64,000 nucleotides of DNA from Allantophomopsis cytisporea (Eukaryota > Ascomycota > Leotiomycetes > Phacidiales > Phacidiaceae): positions 372,001 to 436,000 of the forward strand of contig CP103024.1 of NCBI GenBank assembly GCA_024752435.1, written 5' to 3'. Positions 1 through 12,243 of the stretch are shown one piece after another. Position 1 is the stretch's first letter. Every line of letters begins with the position of its first letter. The position numbers and the translations under genes were made by a program. The notes below the pieces were generated by a model. It was not told where the DNA came from and searched no databases. It worked only from the letters and a program-made list of their open reading frames with translations.

Positions 1-3000
1 CTTAGCTCTTCAAATGTGCGGATAAAGGATATTAAACAACAGATACAGGACCTTCAGCGTCCAAAGGCCCCCAGCACTCCAACGCGTGGTCGTATGGCTG
101 GTCTTTTTCAAAGCAATACATTACGATCTCCTCAAAGTGCAGCCAAAAGCACAACTGGTTCAGAGTATGAGGAACCAACTGAATCCCCAACATATGTGCT
201 TGCGGAGACATTACAAGCCCTCGAAGTCGAAGGAATGACCCCTGATTATTATGTAGGACATGCCAATGGCCTTGTGGATCTATTCAAACGGTACCCCACT
301 TTGAAGTATGATCTTGTTTGGTCTGTGTTTGGTTTGCGTATGCAAATCATGCTTCTCAGCGAGAGCAGAGAAGTTGTGGCTGCTGGATACCGTATGACAA
401 GGCATGCCATCTCCGATAAGAGTTCTCTCCACAAGATACGAAGTCTGAATACTGACTATCTTGTCATATTGTGAGTATCACTCGAGTCTAACAGGAGTAT
501 TTGTTGGATTTATGAATGCTGATCAAGTACAGATCTTTGATTAAGGAGCGAAAAGCGGATGTAGAGCGTGAGCAGGCCTTGAAATTCGTCCGCGCGTTCT
601 TAGAAGTCAAAGATGGTGTGAAAGAAGTCTCTCGAGCCATCGTCCGAACCATTGCAGCTGTGGCTGAGCACGGGGATGATAGACTCAGAGCGATATGCAT
701 CGAGACACTGGCCGAGATAATGATTAGAGACCCACCTCTATTGATTGCGGCGGGCGGACTTGGTGTATTGACAGACGCCCTTGGAGAAGGTACTTATGAA
801 GCTTCAGATGGTCTTACTGGGGCGTTTCTGTATCTTCTTGACGCACCTGAGCGGAGGAAATACCTTCGATCGGGCTACGAGTTGGAAGTCCTTTTCACGG
901 CCTTCACAGATTCTTTGTCTGCAAGAGAGAGAATCTTGAAGCAGAACGCGAAAGCAATCGGCTCAGCCATGCGATCTTGGTCAGGACTGATGACACTCTC
1001 TATGTACAATTTTCGGGCCATCAGGTCATTGATCTCCTCACTTACAATACCCAATCCACTTACACGAGACACAATCATTGATTTGTTGTTTAGTCTTTTG
1101 CGCATCAAGCCGCCATCTTGGTCGGTTTCGTTTTTGGCCGGACGACGGCTAACCACATATGGTCGTGTTGCGAACTTGAAAGCTCCTGTGGAGACAAAGG
1201 CGCCTGCTTCCACTAGTGAAGAGGATTCTGGAGAGAAAAACCTCGTTGATCATTATACTGCGCTCTTACTTGCCGTTCTTATTACATCTGGGCTGTTACC
1301 GGGGCTGCTTCAAGTCACGAAGGATACGGACAACCTGACTATGAAACGAAAGACGACACTACTCATAGGAGAGGTCCTGAAGCTTGCAAATAAACTATTA
1401 CCGGTGTCCTGGAGCAGCGATCTACAACTTCTGCCAGAGCTATTTGCTGCTGCTTCACATTTTGGTGATGAGGAGCGTTTTGTCGCAACCGGGACAGTCT
1501 ATCAAATTGATAGTGTTAATAGAACACTATACCGATCAGCACCTGCCACCACCATGGCGCTGGTCAAATCCTCATCCAACAGTAGCAGCACAGATAATAT
1601 GGCACGATTTGATGAGCCTATCAAGGCAACAACGGCAGCTGTTTTCGATGAAGCAACATTTCGGCAAATGCTGTTGGACTCGCAAGTACTCGGCAGCACC
1701 AACTTCAGAAAATGGAACTGGGATATAATTCTGGCCATTATCGAGGGACCTTTACTCAGCGGAAAACGTCTCGATGAGGCAATCAAAGCGTCAAAATTTA
1801 TCAAAAGGATGATGAGTTTCTATCGCCCATTCAAGTACAAGTTTGCAGAAGAACAAAATACTAGGCCCAATCAGAAGTACGTAAGAGTAGGACGTGCTCT
1901 TATGCGAACTTTGCTGCAAACGCCAGAAGGAGTTAGATATTTGGCAGACAACAAGCTACTGAGACAAATCGCCGAATGTCTTGCTCAATGTGATCCGGTA
2001 AGCAGCTTCGATGTAACATAGTTGATGATGTTATACTAACGCGGCATATAGACAAGCGGACTCACAGCTCATGCGCCAATGTTCTCTAAAACAAGACTCA
2101 CAACCACATTGTCTAGCGGCTATTTCCAAATCCTTGGAGTTTTGAGCAGCGACACCAATGGTCTACTCATGTTAGATCGCTGGCGTATGGTGAACATGAT
2201 GTACCATATCATCGACTTGAAACAACGACCTGATCTGATCAAGTTATTACTGTCTAGTTTTGATTATAGCATTCCAGGGCATCCACGTGTTCTTCTTTCA
2301 AAGGCCCTGACAGCTGGAATCAAAGAGGTGCGAATTTTTGCCACAAATTCTTTGCGCAAATATGCCTGCCGTTCACAATCCAAAGCATCAGGTGGGGGTG
2401 TTCGTGACTCCAAGTGGGCCATACAGCTCCTTGTTACACAGCTTTATGATCCAGAGGTTGAGGTTTGTGCTACAGCAATCAAAATTCTTGAAGAGGCCTG
2501 TAATCGAAAGGACTATCTGGAGTATATTGTCGAATGCCGTCCAGCGTTGGACCACTTGGGTGAAATTGGAGCACCGCTTTTACTTCGATTCTTATCGACA
2601 TCAATCGGTTATCATTACCTTGACGGCCTCGATTATATCAGTAATGAGATGGACGACTGGTTCCTTGGTCGAAATGATGCATATGTTGGTGTCATTGAAG
2701 CTGTGCTTGCTCGTGCTTTCTCCGAAGTCCGTGAGGAATCATCGGGCCGGCATAGCTTGGATGATGTTCTCTTCGAGCCAGAGCCAGAAAGACCGGATAA
2801 TGATGCAAAAGTCCCGCCGCATTTCTATCGTGAGCTTGCGAGGACCGAGGAGGGCTGCCGACTCTTGAGAGAAAAGGGGCATTTTGAAGAGTTTGCAGCT
2901 ACCATTCGAGATCATGGAATGCAACACGATGACGTCGAACTCGTGCTCAAGGTTAAGGGATGCCTATGGGCTGTAGGGAACGTTGGATCTATGGAGCTTG

Positions 3001-3653
3001 GTGCACCATTCCTGGAAGAGTCTGATGTGATTGAGCACATCGTCAAGATTGCCCAGGAGCACCCTGTGATGAGCTTGAGAGGTACTGCTTTCTTTGTCCT
3101 TGGTCTTATATCGCGAAGTACACTCGGCCTTGAGATATTATCTGAAAATGGCTGGGATAGTAACACTACTCCCATGGGCGAATCTCTCGGTCTATGTATT
3201 CCTCAGAACTTGAGTAGGCTCTTTTCATTCCAGCCATGGAAACACCAAAAGGCATCAGATCAGACTATTACTGAAGCGCAAGCTGTGAATATCTACGCAG
3301 CTAAAAAGGACAACGATGCCACGAATCAACGCATCCTTGAGCTAATCATAGATCTTGGTAATACCGTATTGACCAAGAAAGCCATTACGGAGCTCATGCA
3401 TATCAAGACGAAGAAGGTTCCTGGTTTCTCACAACCACAACTTTTTAAAAAAGTTATGACCATTCTAGAATGTCACCATTTCCGCCTGCCTGTAAGACGG
3501 TTCGTCATTGATTTATTTGAGAGAAATGTTATGAGAAGAATTGTACTGGATGAGGAAAGTAGCGAGGAGGATATTGAGAGTGATTCTTCCAGCCAAGGGA
3601 GGACGGAGAGGCAAAGGAGCATCAGTGCGCCCTCCAAACCAACCGTACAATGA
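1..3653 (+). CDS. AVO3: Rictor/Avo3/Ste20-type TORC2 subunit, 5' end outside window
   Basis: C-terminal ~1178 residues of the Rictor family, the scaffold that defines TOR complex 2 and places TOR kinase on AGC kinases controlling actin, membrane stress and survival. Exons as I read them: 1-470, 533-1997, 2052-3653; introns of 62 and 54 nt have GTGAGT/GTAAGC donors and CAG/TAG acceptors, and the frame is kept through both. The reading frame is open to base 1, so the true start lies upstream. Recognisable are the HEAT-like body with the DVEREQALKFVRAF segment (exon 2 start), the YLVI-L-SLIKER junction, and the hallmark block AVGNVGSMELGAPFLEES followed by the SLRGTAFFVLGLIS stretch near 2960-3120. 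The tail (3540-3650) is Ser/Glu-rich and acidic. Fungal homologues are roughly 1300-1500 residues, so a modest N-terminal part is missing. Identification is confident. Confidence 0.93.
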
Positions 3654-4227
3654 GGTATGAGGGGTACTGTGGTGTTTTAGGATATGCGGGGTCACAGCTT
3701 GGGGAGTTGGTTCTTTATATATGGAGGGGATGATTTGTTGGCGTATATCGTACTATCTATCATGATGGTTATTGAAAGGTTGTGGTATGGGTTTTTACAG
3801 ATCTTGGCGTGGCCGAGCGTGGCACCAAATGCTTTCTGATGAATATTAGACAGAATTTCCTCTCAATCAAGAGTCTTGCTTGGGTGTCACTAGGTGATGG
3901 ATTGAATACTTCTTGATGTGAGAGCATTTCCCCCGCAGTCTCATGGGAGTACATAATTATGAATATCTCCGAGAAGAAGCTCCTAGGCACTCGCGTGGCC
4001 CAGAAGGCTACTATGCAGCCTTGTTTACTGAATGGTTGGTTGGTCAGGTCCCTTACCTCGGATCGAATCTGTGATATACCTTATGCCCGCCACAATGCTT
4101 ATCGATTAATTGGTAAGGCCTAATTCATCCACTATGCCGCCAGTTCAACCAACCAAATTCAACACAATAGAAATCATGATATCCTCCTCTTTCCTTTCTG
4201 CTCTCGAAGTTTCCCTCCCCTCATTTC
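3654..4227. other. Intergenic: Rictor 3' side and hemerythrin-gene promoter
   Basis: No reading frame here looks coding. The stretch lies between two genes on the + strand, so it should hold the 3' UTR of the Rictor gene and the promoter and 5' leader of the next gene. From about 4180 it becomes pyrimidine-rich (TCCTCTTTCCTTTC), typical of fungal transcription start regions. Confidence 0.5.
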
Positions 4228-5130
4228 ATGTTTATTTTCCTGTGCAGACCCCTAATGCGCCCGTTGTTCTTTACTCTACTAATCACACCTCTTCTCCGTC
4301 AATCCGTCATCACAAGTGCTCGTCGGATTCCTGCGGTTGAATATCCCATCTGTCGTCGAAGTTTCACTTGTTCACCACCTTCTCAATTTTTCCCAACTAT
4401 AATGGCAGACCTAAACGCTGAGAATAAGGCGATCGAGGAAGTGGAGCGGCTGGCAAACCCTGCAGAGATAGAGCAGGAAAACCTGTCGGAGCCAAGTATG
4501 CGAAAAGATGCGGCAACGCAAAAAGAGGAGATTGAGAAGAGCAATGCACCAGTAGATGAGAAACTACCAAAACTTAGCGCTGCGGACTTTAGAGTGTATA
4601 ACAGTATGGCAGAACACATGGAGTACTTTGTAAGAGCATCCAATTGCGGAAGTCAGAATTGCCCCAATTAACGAAGTAATCAGCACAATCACTTCCGTCA
4701 TTCGTGGAACCTTCTATACAGTGCATGCGAGTCAGGCTCACGGCCACGCAACATGTCCCTCAAGCAGTTCTTGATGACCGGCCTTCAGTTTTGCGGCCAC
4801 CTCACCACTCACCACTCGATCGAAGAGCATCACATCTTCCCGGTGCTTGCTAAAAAGATGCCGGAGTTCAAGAATGGACCGAACTACAAAGGGGCGGCTG
4901 AGCTCTTGAGACAACACAAGGCTATTCATGAAGGAATGGATGTCTTTGAGGAGTACTTGCGACAATGTAAAGATGGTGAGACGGAACTGGATCTGAGAGT
5001 GCTCAAAACGAAGATGGATACTTGGGGTGAAGTGCTCTGGACCCATTTGGATCAAGAGGTGAAGACATTGGGCGCGGAGAATATGAGGAAACACTGGACT
5101 TTGGAGGAGATGAGAAGGATGCCGATGTAA
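4228..5130 (+). CDS. Hemerythrin HHE cation-binding domain protein
   Basis: Two exons: 4228-4629 and 4684-5130 (54-nt intron, GTAAGA..CAG); both are in frame and the junction rebuilds the metal-site helix EYF-HNHFRHSW. The four-helix HHE domain shows its His/Glu ligand pattern: AEHMEYFHNHF, then HLTTHHSIEEHHIFPVL, then LLRQHKAIHEGMD, and finally WTHLDQEV. Members bind a di-iron centre and are thought to act in oxygen or iron handling; the exact role in fungi is not settled. Two starts are possible. ATG 4228 adds 58 residues rich in Arg/Ser with hydrophobic stretches (LMRPLFFTLLITPLL, then ARRIPAVEYPICRRSF), which resembles a mitochondrial presequence. ATG 4402 gives a cytosolic protein starting MADLNAENK. 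I report the longer model; the shorter one is about equally plausible. Confidence 0.88.
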
Positions 5131-5367
5131 GAATATATATATAATGTAATAATGTAAATGGAGTATGGCATAGAATAGACTACAAAGAAAATCTATCATG
5201 ACAATGAAACGTTTCACTAAGGTCTGGAACTTGATGTAAATCTCTTTTGATTCATATTTCATGACGCTTTTCGGTTCACAAAAGCTCTACTATGTGAACG
5301 CCTAAAAGTAACAGTATTTTCGACCTATCGCAACCATCCCAATGCAAAGAAATGTCGAAACGTCCAA

Positions 5368-8073
5368 TTAACCACGGACAGCCGCGCCAAGGGCACCACC
5401 AGTGAATTGGGTTCCACCAGCCTGTCTTGGCAATGACTGGCCACCCCCACGACCACCACCACCTCGTCCGCCACCACGGCCTCCTCTGCCGCCACGTCCA
5501 CCTCGTCCACCCTGTCGCTCGAAGGCGTTGGCGGTACCTTGTGTTCTGGTTTCGAGCGTTCGCTCGTTGGACTCAATGAGACCGCTGGCCTTGTCACTGA
5601 GAGTGAGAGCCAAGCTTTGAAGTCTACTGAGCTCAACCCCCTTTCTGAAGATGATTGAGGAGCTGACTTGGTCGAGGGCCGCTGCGAGCTCCTCATGGCT
5701 GATCATCTTGCTAACGATAGCACCAACCTTGCGGTCTGAGAGCTCGAACATGGAGGAAAGGGTAGAGATGGAGAGGGTGTCGTAGTATGGAGCGTAGGTG
5801 AAAAGGTAGGTGCGGAGACCTTCCTCTTGGATCTGCTCAGAAAGCATGGTCTTGATGGCTTCCGAGTTGGCCATCAATTCCCAAATCTTGATGGAGTGAA
5901 TGAACTCAATAGCCTTCTTCCACTCGCCGGCAGCCAAAGCCTTCGATGCCTGCATGACATGATCACGAGTGTTCTCTGGTGGACCAGTGAAGATTTGGCG
6001 CTCATGGTACTCTAACATGCGGCGGTAGGTCTTGCTGATAACACGCTTCTTGATATCTGGAGATGAGCCGGTCTGGGCAAGAAGAGGGATTTCGAGAAGC
6101 ATGCTGCAGGTGAGGTAGACACACTCGAGGAGTTCGAGGTTGATGTGCATGTGGAAAGGAAGTTGACGTTGTCTCTCAAGACGCTCCTGCTCTGGCGAAA
6201 CCTGGTTGTATCTCTGGATCATGACACCCTGAGCAAGAAGTTCCTTTTGGCGACCACTTCCGCAGATCTCCTGAAGGGTGTTCTGGGCTTCATAAACGAG
6301 ACCGGCACGGAATGCACACAGACCGACTTGGACGAGAGTGCGGTTGAAGAGGATCTGGCTATGAACGTCGAAGTTGTTGATAGTCTCCTGCAAATGAGAC
6401 ATGAGCATCATGTCGCGAGCCTTGTAGTAGCTGTCATGGAGAGCAAGGAAGTAAATTTGGCAAAGCATGGCACGGGCGCGTATGATGCCCTCGCTGTGAA
6501 TGAAAAGGTAATTGCAAAGAACGTTGACAAGCTTAGCAGCATCAGCACCAGCACTGCGTGGGGTAATAGAAGAGTCCAAGCTTTGTGGGAGTGCCTTCCA
6601 GCAGTTCTCCTCAAGAATCTTGACAACGGTGGCAGGCTAGGAAATGTATTAGTAAACGATCTTAAGGGGGTGGATGTTGGACTGACCTTGAAGTAGGCGT
6701 GCTCAAGGCGGCGCATAACGATGCGGTTAAGGCTCTCTTGTGGCACTTCAAGGCTCTCATCCTTTCGGAGCTGCTCAACGTACAGCAAAGTACGGACAAT
6801 ATTGTTGTACAAAGCAGCTTCATCAGAGAGTCTGTCAATGTACTCTGCGGTGTGGGGATCGATGTTTTGCAATGATCGGGTGAGCTCATCGTCAAGTCTC
6901 TCAACTGAGGACACAAGGCTTCCTGGAACCTTAAGCTTCTGTCCCTCAGCAGCAACTGGGGCCTTGTCATCATCATCCCACTCCTCAGCTCCCTCCAGGA
7001 CTACAATATCCGGATTGGCCTCAAGAACCTCGAGGAGAGTTGCAAGCTCACGCTCAGCAGCCTTCCACTGTTCTTGTGGCATAAAGGTCTGGCTACCAGT
7101 GCTAAGATCGAAACGGGTGGCAATGCTAGCCAAAAGGACTCGTATCCGCTGGTATGGGGTAGTGGCGACTTCGTAGAGCTTCTCCATGACCTTAATCTGC
7201 TCATTTCGGTCGGTGTTCTTCTTTCCGCGAGATTCGATGATGGATCTCAAGTTCTTGAGAATGCTCTCTGGGGTAAACTGTAATGTGCGTCCACCCTTTC
7301 CAACAGTCGAGAAGCCCTCCTCGTCATCATCGCCAAGAGAGAGGTTGACAGCGCTGGAAGACTTTGGTGCCTTGGCGGGCTTTGGTGCTGGTTGCTCATC
7401 CTCGGATTCCATGTAACCTTCCTTATCAGCCTTGAAAGCATCGATATCCTTCTGATAGTCCTTGTTATTCTTCTTGATGCGCTGCTTGACAGCATTCAGG
7501 CCTCTTGCGTTGGTTGCGTTCATCTTCTTTGGTGTGACCTTCTGCTTCTCAATGGTCTCATTCATGAAGTCCTCGAGCTCAGTGATAGCCTTGATGTACA
7601 TCTTTGGAACCTTTCCGCCCTGGATGAGCTTTACAACTTGGCGGTTGAGTTTATCGAATTCTATTGAGCTGTCAGCCTCCCAACAGATTATACAGCATAC
7701 CTGGGTGCCCATTCATGAACCTACCATTGGAAATAGAACTCCAGTCATTAATCTTCTCGCCGTTCTCGATAGCCTTGATTGTGCCCTCAAGCTCCTCGAA
7801 ACGCTTGTCCTTCGCACTCTTCACTTGTTTGACTCGATCGTCACCGCTATCGCTATCGCTGTCTGATCCGGCATCTCTCATGAAACGGTTGGCACCGACC
7901 TTCTTCTCTCCGTCGGAATCGGAGTCGCTGGAGTCGTCATCGGAGTCCTCATCAGAGTCTTCATCGGAATCCTCGTCGCTGGCGACCTTTTCTTCTTCTT
8001 CCTCATCAGTGTAGAGCTCCTCCTCGTCAGAGCTGCTCTCGCTGGAGCTGTCGCCATGGAAGAATCGAGACAT
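5368..8073 (-). CDS. NIP1: Eukaryotic translation initiation factor 3 subunit C (Nip1)
   Basis: Core eIF3 subunit that holds the 43S preinitiation complex together by contacts with eIF1, eIF5 and other eIF3 subunits. Exons on the minus strand: 8073-7725, 7660-6687, 6636-5368 (introns of 64 and 50 nt), giving 863 residues, the usual fungal length. The start is MSRFFHGDS, the family's typical beginning, followed by a Ser/Asp/Glu-rich acidic N-terminus (about residues 5-75). The first junction rebuilds SISN-EFDKLNRQVVKL and the second HAYFK-PATVVKILEENCW. A helical repeat region is followed by the PCI domain (about 600-780, with YEVxT-like helices and LRTYLFTYAPYYD). The C-terminus is an RGG-rich tail (RGGRGGRGGRGGGRGG, bases about 5430-5515), a likely RNA-binding segment. 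Expected to be strongly and constitutively expressed. Confidence 0.95.
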
Positions 8074-9117
8074 CTTGGCGGATTGGCTTGCGATCGTTAT
8101 TAAGGCTCTTCGCAAGGGTAGTGGTGGTACGTGGCCGACGTCGTGAATTTGTCGTGGGGCCTACTTCACAATTGCAGATGTTGCGCGAAATCTAAGCGAG
8201 CTAAGGTAAGTCGAAAGAAATTCTGGCGTGTGCCCAGGTATGCCTAATATTGTGCCTTACCAGTCGCTGTATTAGGGCACAAGTTCTTGAGGGCCAACGG
8301 GAAGACTTCAGATGAATTTATAAAAGATGCACGAAGGATTGGAAGTATTTGGCAGAGTATCACGGGTATGAGATTCTTTTGTAAGATATTCAATGGGAAA
8401 CCTGGGGCCAAATTATGGTTGTTTGTATAGAAATAATCATACCAGGTAGCTTTGGGAGTGAAGGTTGGGTTGCAGCCTCTTAAATAATGGTGGGCACGTG
8501 AGTCTGTCTATACATTGAGTCATTTTGGAAAGGCACACAGTCATACCTCACCCATCGCAATTCTTCAAAGTAAGGTATGTATGCTCTATAAGCAAGACAT
8601 CAAAGGTATTTCTGTTTAGAATCTTACAGTCTTTGATCTTACAAGCCTAATTGGGTGTTTTGAATCATAATCTTTTGTGATTGCCATGTGGAAATACTTG
8701 AAAGTCAAATACACACCTACCACCTCAGCCATATGAGAGGGGGTTCATGCTCCCTCTTCGCTGCTGTAAACAATGTTTTTAAAGATTATCGAAAACAACT
8801 AGGGTTGCAGTTATTCGAAACTGGTCTGAGTTTCCAATCTAATAATACAGATAGCTCAAGTGAATGATACTAACGCAGTAGAGCATCTACTGCTACAAAG
8901 ACCTTCGCCTCTTTCGAAGCGCCATTAGATATCCCATCTGTAATAACCACTTGCTCCTAAATAATACAGTGCTGAAGAATATTGCACCCATGACCTCTAA
9001 AATACTCCAATTCCCATAAGATACGATCCAAATCCCAAATCCACGGCAGTCATATCAAACATAAGCTACTTGACATGAGCACATCCCTGATACTCAAAGT
9101 CAGTGCTGTCAAGTTCT
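8074..9117. other. Intergenic: eIF3c promoter and 3' side of the 9118-9666 gene
   Basis: About 1 kb without a credible reading frame on either strand. It should contain the eIF3c promoter on the minus strand (just above 8073) and the 3' UTR of the next minus-strand gene. I see no repeat, tRNA or transposon remnant in it. Confidence 0.45.
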
Positions 9118-9666
9118 TCATTCGTTCCGATCAAGCCAGTCAGGATGCTCAGTTATCTTCCATCTTCTGATGTTACCTGGATTCTCTGCGCGACTTTGTT
9201 GAGCGTGTGCGAATATCCCTTTGCTGTCCTCACTCAGAACTAGTTGGCGAAACTGGGTGATTTCAGCGTTTGCAGTCTTCACATTCGCCGACCACGCAGA
9301 GACTAAAGAAGTCGCTATGACTAGAGTTAGTTACTGATCAAAGACTAAGTCAACGCACAAAAATGACTCTGTCAAAGACATACGAGAGGGTTGAGGGGTT
9401 GTGAGAGGCTCGATAAGCCTGGGAATGGTTGTGCGCAACGCTCGAAGCTATGCCAATGATTAACGATTTTCAGAATTTTGTCATGGATTGCAGAAACCCA
9501 CTTGAATATACATCTCCTCCAACTTCCCTTGTGCCTCCTCAATGCGTGCCTCATCCCAAACAGTATCGTCCACAGCTTCGGATTTGATCTCAGCCTTGGC
9601 GGGGTTCTCCACAGCTACATTGCTACGGTCGGCACGCTTTGCTTCTTCAGTATTCTTCACAGCCAT
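9118..9666 (-). CDS. Conserved small protein of unknown function, three short exons
   Basis: Spliced gene that an ORF scan breaks up. Exons on the minus strand: 9666-9502, 9447-9384 (only 64 nt), 9320-9118; introns of 54 and 63 nt with GTGGGT..TAG and GTATGT..TAG. The product is 143 residues. All three junctions keep frame and join into one continuous, protein-like sequence: an acidic/Lys N-terminus, a helical stretch ARIEEAQGKLEEMYIQ, then LRALRTTIPRLIEPLTT, and a C-terminal part with FRQLVLSEDSKGIF and a terminal IRRWKITEHPDWL motif. The pattern (amphipathic helices, Trp/Pro-containing end) looks like a small subunit of a complex, and I recall similar unnamed proteins across Pezizomycotina, but I cannot name a family. 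No signal peptide or membrane segment. Confidence is for the gene model; no function is proposed. Confidence 0.72.
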
Positions 9667-10090
9667 TGCAGCCTCTCAAAATTTTGAGCTCGTTCTTAGT
9701 ATCCTACTCTTATGAGTTAACGAACGACGAGCAACTCCTGGCAGCTTTTGTTGGCGGTTCTTAGGATGTACTAATACTGAATCGTTTAAAGCTTCAGATT
9801 GAGAGATTCCTCAAATGTAGCCTCATGGACGGGGAAGTTCGCTTATTCCACGTGATGAAAGAGCCCCTTCTACAACCCCGTTCAAGTAGCACACAGTATT
9901 GAGTGAGAGCATTGAAAGAAATGAGAAATCTTCACAGAATAGTGTTTATAATGAATTTGAGAGAGGAAGAACAGAATGGATTGTTTGTCCGCATAAATAA
10001 TGAATTTAATCGACGCTATCAACTACTACCATAACGCCCAGTATCCATACAAGAGAACGACCTTATAACTCGTTAGAAACACACTCAGCC
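9667..10090. other. Intergenic: promoter of the 9118-9666 gene and TYR1 3' UTR
   Basis: Both flanking genes are on the minus strand, so this is the 3' UTR of TYR1 plus the promoter of the small gene. Nothing else is recognisable. Confidence 0.4.
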
Positions 10091-11904
10091 TTAATCCCGC
10101 TTCGTGTTCTCCAATATTGTCTTCATCATCTCATTGCCAACCTTCGTAGCGTCTGCAAAACGAGGTTCGAAGAATCTCTGGGTGCTCTCAAACCTGTCCC
10201 TGTATGACTCAAAGTCACCGAAAGTGACACAATCTGACCAACCTCTTGCAGCGAAGGTAAACTCGAGATCATCAGAACGAAAAGTGTTGTCCTCGATTGC
10301 AATACGAATGACATCTTCAAGGAGCGTTGGCTTTCTAAAAAGGTATTCAGTCACACCGAGCCACAGACGAAATAATGGCGTAGAGCAGATCATATGTTCA
10401 TAGGGTACGATTCCAAGTTGAGACCAGCAGTCAACCATTGCCAACAAACTTAAGTGGTTATTTGGGGTTGGGACATCAGGCTTTTTTCCCAACGAGAAGC
10501 GATCGAGCACTTCGTCTTTCAGCAAAAGATCTTCGTCCTCCCATTGCTGAGAGCCAAATACAGCGGTTCCGGCCTTCTTGATTCGTAACTCGAGCTCTTT
10601 GTAATGACCTCCTAGCATAAGCTTGTAGAGGTCTGTGACTGATTGGGCATATTGACGAATTTGCTCCTTGGCGTATGGGTTCAAGATAGCTAGTCCAGCG
10701 TATACATGCCATTTCTGAGAATAGATACGAAGAGTGAGATTGATCTTGACGTTCTCGATTCCGCCGACGTAACGATCAATTTCCCACGGGAACTGAGCAT
10801 TTGCGTGCCATGCTTTACCCATACTTAGGAACGCTGCATGAGTAACTGCTTGGGTATCCGCAGTGATACGATCGTGCTTTGCTGCTGAAAGGTACACGTG
10901 CTTGGACTTCAGGCAAGACAAGACCTTCACAACTTTCTCAAAGCTCTCCTCGGATGCCCGATGCTGGATGATGACCTGAGACATATGTGAGCAACTGCTC
11001 TGAATGATACGGAGAAGCTTCTCACCAATGGCTGGCCTTCGGGATCAACCCTTGGACCATGTAGAGAGTGACATGAAACAATGTCTACATCCTCAGGCAG
11101 ATGCTTCTCGAAAGCGGCAATCTCAGGAGCTTTGCACGACGTCTGTCCACCAACAATAGCGCCTTGCTTGGTTGCTGAGCCGAATATGAGCAGTGGATTT
11201 ACAGGAAAGGTACGTGCTTACATGGACCATACATGGAAGCTACCTTATCAATCGAGGCAGCTTCAACATTGTAAATTATGTAGTCGCTGGCTCTTGACAC
11301 GAGATGACCATTTGGGTAAATATGAACTTGTTTCTATTTCATTCTCAGCACATGGTGCGATGAAGACTATTTACAGATGCATTTACTCTATTTGAAAATT
11401 CTTCCACTAGGCTAGCATACTTTTCTTCCCTGTCGCAGGCGTTGACTCTGCAGATATCGAAAACCAGTCAGTATAATAGCACGAATTTGTATGCTACAAA
11501 GCAAGTATCTATCACTGAGGAACATGTTAGCAAAGATCTTTGAAGAAAGATTATGATGCGAAACTTGATTTCGAAAATTACATCAGACAATAAAAAATAA
11601 GGTAGCTGAGATTTTTCATCAGTGATAGTCAACCGCCTCACCGGTGCCAGAATGGCATTCGGATCGGCAGAAGACAGTACTCTAGCCAAATGCACTCAAG
11701 TCATCATTGTAAGGAGTGCGGAGGAAGAAAAATATAATGCTTACCATGAGTATAACGGGCTCAGCGAAACAACGAGCACAAGGGTGTTTACCTCCATCCC
11801 GCATCGCTGAGCCTTCGGGCGTACATCTTGCCCATATCACCCATTCCGATGATGCCAACTACGAAGTCGGCCATATCCTCGACTGGATGCATAATATCGG
11901 ACAT
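10091..11904 (-). CDS. TYR1: Prephenate dehydrogenase (NADP+)
   Basis: Converts prephenate to 4-hydroxyphenylpyruvate in tyrosine biosynthesis, in the cytosol. Five exons on the minus strand: 11904-11792, 11447-11387, 11333-11222, 11174-11026, 10975-10091, giving 439 residues, normal for fungal Tyr1. All phases agree. The N-terminal Rossmann nucleotide site GIIGMGDMGKMYARRL spans about residues 17-32. Also visible are the junction AGWR-VNACDREEKY, NGHLVSRASDYIIYNVEA, IVGGQTSCKAPE, and the substrate-site block SCHSLHGPRVDP ending in QPLVIIQHR. The C-terminal helical dimerisation half is one long exon. Intron 1 (11448-11791, 344 nt) is several times longer than the others, which are about 47-54 nt. 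The start MSDIMHPVEDM is chosen as the first ATG ahead of the Rossmann fold; the internal Met at residue 11 is an alternative. Divergent from the RPS14 gene. Confidence 0.93.
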
Positions 11905-12243
11905 GGTTCCGAATGCGCCAGATTCGCTGACAGAGAGATGAGAGCTCTTCAAATCATCAAAAACACTCCACAGGATCTTGAGTTCGAGGACGGTGCGATA
12001 TAACACGATTGCACAACGAAAATTCGAATTATTGTGGTTGGTGAGGATGAAGCTGATGAGATGCGCAAGCTTTAAGAGAAAATCGGACGCTGCGCTAAGG
12101 ATTTGCACTAGGCGATTTTCGCGAACACCCGAAAACCCTACACACACCAGAAGTTTTGACGACGAGGTGGGCTTCGATTGCTTTTTGCTTCTTCATTGCC
12201 AACTCCCGACCTCGACAACTCGACAACTTACACCAGAGCAACC
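11905..12243. promoter_or_regulatory. Shared divergent promoter region, TYR1 / RPS14
   Basis: 339 bp between the start codons of two divergently transcribed genes, so both promoters must lie here or in the leaders. The RPS14 side is pyrimidine-rich just before the ATG (CTTCTTCATTGCC, then CTCGACAACTCGACAACT), as is common for fungal ribosomal-protein leaders. No specific factor site is claimed. Confidence 0.5.

Noticed and set aside
8074..8115. Upstream extension of eIF3c (14 residues before MSRFF)
   Set aside because: The family starts at MSRFF; the extra Met at 8115 is most likely in the leader.
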